Source: JAGMDK01 sp023128695
Lineage (GTDB): Bacteria > Planctomycetota > Phycisphaerae > UBA1845 > Fen-1342
Length of the DNA stretch: 5,821 bases
NCBI GenBank assembly: GCA_030628805.1
Contig: DAOVQG010000296.1
Location: forward strand, 1-5,821
Reading direction: 5' to 3'
Part shown: positions 1 to 4,425 of the stretch, in pieces
Position numbering within the stretch: the first letter of the stretch is position 1
How the letters are laid out: every line of letters begins with the position of its first letter
Position numbers and translations under genes: made by a program
Notes under the pieces: generated by a model
Database searches by the model: none
The model's input: the letters and a program-made list of their open reading frames with translations, nothing else
What the model was told of the DNA's origin: nothing

Positions 1-338
1 TCGAGCTGCGTGGGGGTCTCGTGATTCTGGTTCTCGGGTCGGCTGATCGGTGCATCCATGCGTGGGGCCCTCGCTGGTCGGCGTCCGTGTCTCGCTCCAC
101 GAATGTACCACGGGCGTCAATAGAAAAATTCACAAGCTCACCCGCCTGTTAAATGCGAAGTTCAACGGCAGCAGTTACTTATCCGACGACACAGCACATC
201 TCGAAACTGATTACGTAAAGGCTCTGGCCACCGTCCTAGTCGTCGATATCGATGGCACTTCGCTTTATCCGGATCTATCACGCTGACCATGCCTCCCCTT
301 CTCTGACCCGGGGAATTTTGGGGAAAAACGGGTTATTA
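1..338. other. Left-edge region with no supportable gene
   Basis: This stretch is less GC-rich than the genes to its right. The only plus-strand frame of any length begins at a GTG at 50 and would encode 78 residues. It has no convincing ribosome binding site, signal peptide or recognisable motif, and its composition looks non-coding. I see no tRNA-like cloverleaf. Local items are a 10-bp palindrome TCGATATCGA near 243, and G-runs near 310-331 that are too few for a canonical four-run quadruplex. The upstream neighbour gene must lie outside the window. Confidence 0.6.
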
Positions 339-367
339 TTGTTGCTTTTCGCCTGAGAGCCAATAAT
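339..367 (+). promoter_or_regulatory. Candidate sigma70-type promoter for the secreted protein
   Basis: TTGTTG (339-344) and AATAAT (362-367) are separated by 17 bases and match the -35 and -10 consensus at 3/6 and 5/6 positions. Transcription would start near 374 and give a leader of about 67 bases. A small inverted repeat, TTGCA-GG-TGCAA (387-398), lies in that leader and could be an operator or be chance. The call rests on consensus similarity alone, and housekeeping promoters of the suspected phylum are not well defined. Confidence 0.3.
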
Positions 368-426
368 ACTAGTTGTAGAAACTGTATTGCAGGTGCAAGA
401 TGGTCGAGTGCGCCAACAACTCAAAG

Positions 427-433
427 AAGGAGG
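427..433 (+). promoter_or_regulatory. Strong Shine-Dalgarno site AAGGAGG
   Basis: AAGGAGG lies seven bases before the ATG at 441. It fixes that ATG as the start in preference to the upstream in-frame TTG at 387, because translation from 387 would read straight through this site and place 18 extra residues before the signal peptide. It is the only consensus-strength ribosome binding site among the three genes. Confidence 0.85.
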
Positions 434-440
434 CCGTAAA

Positions 441-1367
441 ATGATCTCAATTCCGAAGGCCCGCCGTATCATGGTGCTCATCGTGTCAGCGTTGACGTTG
501 TGCTCGGTGGCGAGCGCAGACGCCCTCATCTATTCCGATCAGACAGCGGGGAGCCGGCCGTTTTGTCAGGCAGCGCAGAACGTGGCCCGCGCGCTGCAAG
601 AACCGGTCGTCCTGGTAACTGACGACGAAGCGTTTGTTCAACAGTTGACGAGTCAGAATTGGTCGTCGGTGACGGTCAGCGCTCGTTTTGCCGCCAATAC
701 TCCGCCCTATGCCTCGGAACTTGTCGCGTACGCCAGCGCCGGGAACCGCGTGGAGTTCTACTTTTGGCATGACAACGGCGTTTCTTTGGAGGGGGCCTTC
801 CTGGTAACGGCCCCGACCGCCGTCGTGACCTGGAGCCGGGTCGGAACCACTTTTACCTACACGGCCAGGTACGCGTCGGGCGAAAATGCCGGCGAGTGGC
901 ACGTTGCCCAAACCATCCCCGGTTATCAATTTCCTGATTTCGAGAACGTGGTGTTGTACAACCCCTGCATCGTGCAAGCCGAGCCAGAGGCAGGATCGTT
1001 GCTGGCAGACGATCCTGGTCTCGCGGTGCAGAACATCTTGATCCAGATCATTGATGTTCTGGAATGCATAGCAGAGTGTTTAGCTGATTGGGCCGACGAC
1101 CTGATCGATTGTCAGAGTGACTTGGCTAACCGTACCGACCAGTGCGATACGTTGTACGGGCAGGGCGGCGCGAACGACCCCGAGGGCTGGACCGAATGTA
1201 TGGAAGAAGCTGAGACAGATTATACCAATTGCCGCCGGGCCGCATTGAACAAATACAAACGCTGTATCCAGATCTGCAATCTGATCCAACAGGCGCAGCC
1301 AGTGGAACGTGTAGCGACGGATCCGGTTACGACAGACCCGGTTGCGACAGACCCTGTTCTTAGGTAA
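441..1367 (+). CDS. Secreted protein with symmetric eight-cysteine helical hairpin, function unknown
   Basis: The product is 308 residues. The start is the ATG seven bases after AAGGAGG. Residues 1-26 form a classical signal peptide: basic KARR, a hydrophobic core, and an A-S-A cleavage site before Asp27. LTLC at 18-21 is not a proper lipobox, so a lipoprotein is unlikely. Residues 27-176 are a mixed strand/helix region with two cysteines (C42, C176) that could pair. The opening strand-helix-strand pattern is weakly Rossmann-like, but I do not recognise a family. Residues about 200-283 are strongly helical and carry C209, C213, C224, C235, C253, C264, C275 and C279. The spacing is the same read from either end, which suggests an antiparallel hairpin closed by four disulfides, as expected for an oxidising extracytoplasmic location. 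Residues 291-306 are a tail of ATDPV/TTDPV repeats. The gene is less GC-rich than its neighbours. It is probably periplasmic or surface-exposed; no catalytic motif is evident. Confidence 0.85.
   Translation: MISIPKARRIMVLIVSALTLCSVASADALIYSDQTAGSRPFCQAAQNVARALQEPVVLVTDDEAFVQQLTSQNWSSVTVSARFAANTPPYASELVAYASAGNRVEFYFWHDNGVSLEGAFLVTAPTAVVTWSRVGTTFTYTARYASGENAGEWHVAQTIPGYQFPDFENVVLYNPCIVQAEPEAGSLLADDPGLAVQNILIQIIDVLECIAECLADWADDLIDCQSDLANRTDQCDTLYGQGGANDPEGWTECMEEAETDYTNCRRAALNKYKRCIQICNLIQQAQPVERVATDPVTTDPVATDPVLR
1065..1277 (+). other. Coding segment for mirror-symmetric C-x3-C-x10-C-x10-C hairpin
   Basis: Eight cysteine codons lie at 1065, 1077, 1110, 1143, 1197, 1230, 1263 and 1275. The residue numbers of outer and inner partners always sum to 488 (209+279, 213+275, 224+264, 235+253), so an antiparallel two-helix hairpin turning around residue 244 would bring every pair into register. 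Steps of 4 and 11 residues keep the cysteines on one helix face. The segment between C2 and C3 (LADWADDLID) is acidic, and the segment it would face, between C6 and C7 (RRAALNKYKR), is basic. The loop DTLYGQGGANDPEGWTE contains Gly, Asn, Asp and Pro, as expected for a turn. The layout recalls plant alpha-hairpinins (paired CX3C) and mitochondrial twin CX9C proteins, but the spacing is neither. Confidence 0.75.
1311..1358 (+). repeat. 15-bp in-frame tandem repeat encoding (A/T)TDPV tail
   Basis: Three 15-base units begin at 1311, 1326 and 1341, followed by a GTT at 1356. They encode VATDP-VTTDP-VATDP-V just before the stop. Differences between the units are mostly at third positions, so the copies are not brand new. 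Such Thr/Pro/Asp tails are typical of flexible surface linkers and could be glycosylation sites; the role is inferred. Confidence 0.8.
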
Positions 1368-1431
1368 GCGTTAACTCATATTCGAACCCAGTGAGCCGCA
1401 GGCACGGGTGGGTGCTCCAGTAACGATCACT

Positions 1432-1455
1432 GGTGCGAGATTCCTGTCTCGCACC
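1432..1455 (+). repeat. Hairpin 1: 9-bp stem, palindromic element
   Basis: GGTGCGAGA (1432-1440) pairs perfectly with TCTCGCACC (1447-1455) around the loop TTCCTG. The element lies 65 bases after the stop of the secreted-protein gene. Its sequence resembles the reverse complement of hairpin 2 (18 of 24 positions), and the differences fall at mutually paired positions. Confidence 0.8.
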
Positions 1456-1464
1456 GTTGGTGTG

Positions 1465-1488
1465 GGGCCGAGAAAGGATTCTCGGCCC
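1465..1488 (+). repeat. Hairpin 2: 10-bp stem, inverted relative of hairpin 1
   Basis: GGGCCGAGAA (1465-1474) pairs perfectly with TTCTCGGCCC (1479-1488) around the four-base loop AGGA. A T-rich stretch (1499-1507) begins ten bases downstream, which is further than in a standard intrinsic terminator. Hairpins 1 and 2 share the CGAGA/TCTCG arm core, and the loops match only when one element is inverted, as in paired palindromic repeats of the REP/BIME kind. Confidence 0.8.
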
Positions 1489-1517
1489 AGCGAGATCGTT
1501 TTTCTTTCGATTCAGTC

Positions 1518-1567
1518 CTCCATCCCGTCCGAGTGCCTGCTAGACAGGCACTCGGAACGGGATGGGG
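1518..1567 (+). repeat. Hairpin 3: 22-bp stem with one bulged A
   Basis: The inner arms CCGAGTGCCTG (1529-1539) and CAGGCACTCGG (1545-1555) pair over 11 bp around the loop CTAGA. After a bulged A at 1556, a further 11 pairs form between 1518-1528 and 1557-1567, including one G-T wobble. This is the strongest inverted repeat in the window. It has no following T-run on either strand, so it is not a typical intrinsic terminator. It could be a palindromic repeat element, a small transposon remnant or a transcript-stabilising structure. Confidence 0.85.
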
Positions 1568-1630
1568 CACCCCACGCCTCCGCGGAGCGCCGAAATCATT
1601 GCGCACCTATGTTTCACTTCACTCCTACGT

Positions 1631-1658
1631 TGGACATTGCTTGCTACTCCGGTATGCT
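1631..1658 (+). promoter_or_regulatory. Candidate promoter close to the membrane/TPR gene start
   Basis: TGGACA (1631-1636) and TATGCT (1653-1658) are 16 bases apart and match consensus at 5/6 and 4/6. Transcription would begin near 1665 and leave a leader of about 12 bases before ATG 1677. That would explain why no clear Shine-Dalgarno site precedes this start: the mRNA could be nearly leaderless. The evidence is consensus only. Confidence 0.3.
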
Positions 1659-1676
1659 CCAGGTATCGTGTGACTC

Positions 1677-4148
1677 ATGAGCACCGCGAAGCATCCCGAA
1701 CGAAAATCAGTGTCGCGCGACATTCCCGAGGCCTCTCTCATTGACACCAAGACGCAGGGATCGAGCGGCTCACCCGGATTATTGGCGCTGCTGGCGGTTG
1801 CAGTCTGCGCGGTGGTTCTCTACGTGCACTGGCCGGCGCTGGCAGCCAAGGCGCTGTGCTTCGATGACGGGCAGTACCTGCTCGAAAACCGCTTGGTCCA
1901 GAACCCAAGTTGGAATTCGGTCGGCCATTTCTTCGGCGAGATTCTGGAACCCTCGACAGTGGAAGGATATTACCAGCCGCTGGCGATGACCTCGCTGATG
2001 GTGGATTTCTACCGTGGGGGGCGGGTTGACAAGGTGGGGCCGTTCCGCCACACCAGTCTTGCTCTGCATGTCCTGAACACCGTGCTGGTGATATTGTTTC
2101 TCTATGCAGTCTTTGGGAACGCTTGGATCGCCGCGCTGGTCGGGCTGCTGTTCGGGGCACACCCCTTGACCGTCGAGCCGATCCCGTGGCTCTCCGAGCG
2201 GAAGTCGCTCTTGGCAATGTTCTTCGCGTTGTGGTGCCTGCTCACGTTCGTACTGTATACGCGGAAGTCCAACTGGACGCTCTACGGAATATCGCTGTTG
2301 ATGCTCGTGCTGGCGCTGTTATCCAAGCCCACCACGACGCCGCTGCCGCTGCTGCTGTTGCTGCTGGATTACTGGCCGCTCAGGCGGCTGAATTGGCGTG
2401 CGGTCGTCGAGAAGATTCCGTTTATCGTCATCGCGGGCCTCTCCGCCTTAATCACGTACATCTCACAAAAGAGTACGGCGTCGGCCACGCTGCCGGGCGC
2501 GGAATCGCTGTGGCGAATACCGCTGACACTGTGCCACAACATCGTCTTTTACCTGTACAAGGTTGTCTGGCCGACTGATTTGCACTCGTTGTATCTGACG
2601 CCGGAACCGTTCACTTTGTCGCACCCGATGGTTTTGGCGGGCGTGCTCGGGACGGTCGTTCTGTTGGCGGCCCTGCTGATTTCGCTGCGCTGGACGCGGG
2701 CCTTCCTGACCGGCTGGCTGTTCTTCTTCATCGCGATCTTCCCAACCATGGGCGTGATCGGCTTCACGATCGTGATCGCCTCGGACAAATACGTGTACCT
2801 GCCGTCGTTGGGGCTGCTGCTGATCGTCGCGTTCGTGCTGGGCAAACTGTGGGACGGGATGGCCAAGGAGGGGCGGCCCATGGTGGGTCGAGTGGCCATG
2901 GTGGTCGTCGTGCTCCTGCTGGGCGGCCTGGAGGCGGGGGCGACGCGGGGTCAACTGGCGCACTGGAAGGACACGGAAACCTACTATCGTTACATGCTGA
3001 AGTACTCGCCGGGCGACTTTCGGCTGCACAACACGCTCGGCTTCGAGCTACTCCGCCAGAAGCGTACGCCGGACGCGATCAAGGAGCTCACGCTGGCCTT
3101 GGAGGCCAAGCCGGAGGACTACCACGCACAGAACAACATGGGTAACGCCCTGGTCAACATGGCCGACACCCTGGCCCGGCAGGGAAAAGCCGAGGAGGCG
3201 CGGGAGAAGCTGGCCGCGGCCAAGGAGCATTTCGAGGAAGCCATCCGCCTGGAGCCGGAGCGGCCCAAGCCGTACGGCAATCTCGCGCGGGTCTTGCAGA
3301 TTCTCGGTGAGCCCGAGGAGGCGGCGACTCACCTGGAAAAAGCTATCGAGTTGGATCCCTATGCCTACGACGCCTACAACTCCTTCGGTGCTCTCTTAGC
3401 CCAGCAGGGCGAGTTCGAGCGGGCCGAGGGCGCTTTCCGCCAGGCGATCGAGGTAAACGCCCACTTCGTCAACGCCTACATCGGGCTCGGCATATCCCTG
3501 GAGGCGCAGGGCAAGCGCGCGGAAGCGATCGAGGTGTACGAGGACGCCCAGCGGATCGAGCCCGACAACGCCATGGTCCGCGGGGTTCTTCGGCAGGCCC
3601 GCGCCAAGCTGGAAACACCACCGGCGCCGGCCGGGGAGACGCCGGCCGTGACGTTATCGCCGAACGAACAGGGGCTGGCCCTTTTCAAGGAAGGGGGCGC
3701 GCTGTTTCGACAGAATAAGCGTGCGGAGGCACAGGCGAAGTTCACGGCGGCCAGGGAGCAATTCGAGCAGGCCGTCCGCCTGGAGCCGGACAACACCGCG
3801 GCGCATACGAATCTGGCCCGAATGTGGCAGGTACTTGGTCAGCCCGACAAGGCTTTTCCACACTTTCAAAAAGTAGTAGAGCTGGATCCGGCGGCCTTCG
3901 AGGCCCACAATGCGCTGGGGGTTTTCTGGGCCATGCGGGGCAACCTGGATCGCGCGGAGCGCCATTTCCGCCAGGCGATCGAGGCGAACGCGAACTTCCT
4001 GAAGGCATATCTCGACCTGGGCAAGCTCTTGGGGATGCAGGGCCGGATCGAGGAGGAGATCAAGGTGTACGAGAAGGCCCTGCGGGTCGCGCCCGACGAT
4101 GCCCGCTTGAAGGCCGTCCTTAAACAAGCCCGAGCCAAACGCGGCTAA
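1677..4148 (+). CDS. TMTC-like polytopic membrane protein with TPR domain (putative GT-C glycosyltransferase)
   Basis: The product is 823 residues. Residues 1-33 are a polar cytoplasmic lead. About 10-12 hydrophobic segments follow between 34 and 421. The loop after the first segment has CFDDGQYLLENRLVQ (61-75), whose Asp63-Asp64 sits where GT-C enzymes place catalytic acidic residues. Other family-like features are YYQPLAMTSL (98-107), HVLNT (131-135), AHPLTVEPIPWLSERKS (161-177), LSKPTTTPLPLLLLLLDYWP (215-234), SDKYVYLPSLG (369-379) and HWKDTETYYRYML (429-441). These resemble eukaryotic TMTC O-mannosyltransferases and their many uncharacterised bacterial relatives, which use lipid-linked sugars on the far side of the membrane. 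From about 445 to 823 there are roughly nine TPR units in two homologous blocks split by a Pro/Ala linker (647-663). The TPRs would bind protein partners or acceptors. ATG 1677 is the first usable start, without a clear ribosome binding site. Family assignment is fairly secure; donor, acceptor and activity are inference. Confidence 0.85.
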   Translation: MSTAKHPERKSVSRDIPEASLIDTKTQGSSGSPGLLALLAVAVCAVVLYVHWPALAAKALCFDDGQYLLENRLVQNPSWNSVGHFFGEILEPSTVEGYYQPLAMTSLMVDFYRGGRVDKVGPFRHTSLALHVLNTVLVILFLYAVFGNAWIAALVGLLFGAHPLTVEPIPWLSERKSLLAMFFALWCLLTFVLYTRKSNWTLYGISLLMLVLALLSKPTTTPLPLLLLLLDYWPLRRLNWRAVVEKIPFIVIAGLSALITYISQKSTASATLPGAESLWRIPLTLCHNIVFYLYKVVWPTDLHSLYLTPEPFTLSHPMVLAGVLGTVVLLAALLISLRWTRAFLTGWLFFFIAIFPTMGVIGFTIVIASDKYVYLPSLGLLLIVAFVLGKLWDGMAKEGRPMVGRVAMVVVVLLLGGLEAGATRGQLAHWKDTETYYRYMLKYSPGDFRLHNTLGFELLRQKRTPDAIKELTLALEAKPEDYHAQNNMGNALVNMADTLARQGKAEEAREKLAAAKEHFEEAIRLEPERPKPYGNLARVLQILGEPEEAATHLEKAIELDPYAYDAYNSFGALLAQQGEFERAEGAFRQAIEVNAHFVNAYIGLGISLEAQGKRAEAIEVYEDAQRIEPDNAMVRGVLRQARAKLETPPAPAGETPAVTLSPNEQGLALFKEGGALFRQNKRAEAQAKFTAAREQFEQAVRLEPDNTAAHTNLARMWQVLGQPDKAFPHFQKVVELDPAAFEAHNALGVFWAMRGNLDRAERHFRQAIEANANFLKAYLDLGKLLGMQGRIEEEIKVYEKALRVAPDDARLKAVLKQARAKRG
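3135..4145 (+). repeat. Internal duplication of a four-TPR block (period 531 bp)
   Basis: Residues 487-646 (3135-3614) align without a single gap to residues 664-823 (3666-4145). By hand count about 77 of 160 positions are identical. Both blocks start with an extended 48-residue TPR-like unit ending in RLEP, continue with three regular TPRs and finish with a capping helix ending QARAK. A 20-base identical stretch starts at 3434 and at 3965, exactly 531 bases apart. The gene therefore grew by duplicating a whole multi-TPR module rather than single repeats. Confidence 0.85.
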
Positions 4149-4149
4149 G

Positions 4150-4190
4150 GCTACACTCTCCCAGTGTAGCGGCCGGGTTCCGTACCGGCC
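4150..4190 (+). terminator. Tandem hairpins after the membrane/TPR gene
   Basis: GCTACACT (4150-4157) pairs with AGTGTAGC (4163-4170) around CTCCC. Immediately after it, GGCCGG (4171-4176) pairs with CCGGCC (4185-4190) around an eight-base loop. The first hairpin begins one base after the stop codon. There is no T-run, so Rho-independent termination is uncertain; the pair could instead protect the 3' end of the mRNA. Confidence 0.4.
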
Positions 4191-4216
4191 GGTGATAAGG
4201 TGATAAGGTAACAAGG
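4191..4216. repeat. Octamer tandem repeat GGTGATAA
   Basis: Two perfect copies of GGTGATAA (4191-4198, 4199-4206) are followed by a diverged copy GGTAACAA (4207-4214) and the start of a fourth unit. It abuts the heptamer array directly. The repeat carries TGA and TAA stops, so it cannot be coding in most frames. Confidence 0.8.
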
Positions 4217-4242
4217 TCTAGTTTCTAGTTTCTAGTTTCTAG
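4217..4242. repeat. Heptamer tandem repeat TCTAGTT
   Basis: Three full copies and a partial copy of TCTAGTT run from 4217 and end exactly before an ATG at 4243. Short tandem heptamers of this sort are known as STRR sequences in cyanobacteria. I recall similar low-complexity strings in planctomycete intergenic DNA, but that is memory and not a search. Copy number probably varies between strains by slippage. Confidence 0.85.
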
Positions 4243-4325
4243 ATGTACCGGCCGGAGGCCCCGAAGCCCACTTGGTCGTTATTGGAATCTCGCCCCAGTC
4301 AGAGATGCAATCCAGAGATACAATA

Positions 4326-4334
4326 TGGTATACT
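4326..4334 (+). promoter_or_regulatory. Candidate extended -10 promoter for hflX
   Basis: TGGTATACT contains the TGn extension and a -10 hexamer (TATACT) with 5/6 consensus matches, in a locally AT-rich patch inside otherwise GC-rich DNA. No good -35 is visible, which is tolerated in extended -10 promoters. Transcription would begin near 4341, inside the longest possible hflX frame, which argues for the downstream GTG start. Confidence 0.35.
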
Positions 4335-4411
4335 ACTCTGTGTGACTGATCGTGGCGGGCAGTCGGCGTATTCAAACCGGGCGCCCCACGGCCGCGATCC
4401 GACTCCGAGGC

Positions 4412-4418
4412 GAAAGGG
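4412..4418 (+). promoter_or_regulatory. Ribosome binding site GAAAGGG deciding the hflX start
   Basis: GAAAGGG lies seven bases before an in-frame GTG at 4426. The upstream ATG at 4243 has only tandem-repeat DNA before it. The site therefore favours the GTG as the true start. Confidence 0.5.
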
Positions 4419-4425
4419 TCTGTTA

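Larger units (their letters stand above)
1422..1507 (+). terminator. Possible branched terminator-like structure after the secreted-protein gene
   Basis: AACGATC (1422-1428) is exactly complementary to GATCGTT (1494-1500). Pairing them encloses hairpins 1 and 2 in a three-way junction whose closing stem leads directly into a T-rich tract (TTTTTCTTT, 1499-1507). AACGATC is also the exact loop of a small competing hairpin, CCAGT/ACTGG (1417-1421 with 1429-1433), so alternative folds exist. A terminator for the upstream gene is the simplest reading. A structured RNA is an alternative. Nothing here matches a riboswitch I recognise. Confidence 0.4.
1368..1676. other. Hairpin-rich intergenic region
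   Basis: There are 309 bases between the secreted-protein gene and the membrane/TPR gene. About half (1417-1567) is occupied by inverted repeats that are annotated separately. The remainder holds a 10-bp palindrome CTCCGCGGAG (1578-1587) and the candidate promoter at 1631-1658. An open frame from GTG 1408 to TGA 1680 crosses all three hairpins, lacks a ribosome binding site and has no recognisable content, so I do not call it a gene even though its stop overlaps the next start as ATGA. Confidence 0.6.

Noticed and set aside
50..286. 78-residue plus-strand frame starting at GTG
   Set aside because: It has no ribosome binding site, a patternless sequence with no recognisable motif or membrane/signal segment, and non-coding-like composition.
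292..335. Terminator or G-quadruplex near the G-runs
   Set aside because: The possible TCCCC/GGGGA stem is only five pairs with a long loop, and there are only three G-runs.
387..440. Upstream TTG start for the secreted protein
   Set aside because: It would bury the AAGGAGG site inside the coding region and put 18 polar residues ahead of a clean signal peptide.
486..977. 163-residue minus-strand frame
   Set aside because: It is the antisense shadow of the well-supported secreted-protein gene, with no independent start signal or motif.
1408..1680. 90-residue frame whose stop overlaps the next start as ATGA, suggesting translational coupling
   Set aside because: The frame runs through three strong inverted repeats, starts at a GTG without a ribosome binding site, and has no protein-like pattern.
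2463..3029. 188-residue minus-strand frame rich in Arg, Gln and His
   Set aside because: The composition is typical of the reverse frame of a GC-rich hydrophobic gene, and it lies wholly inside the TMTC-like gene.
3654..4214. 186-residue minus-strand frame crossing the end of the TPR gene
   Set aside because: It mirrors the TPR codons, and its start lies in the hairpin and repeat spacer without a ribosome binding site.
4191..4242. CRISPR-like array
   Set aside because: Units are 7-8 bases and contiguous with no spacers, and no cas genes are present.
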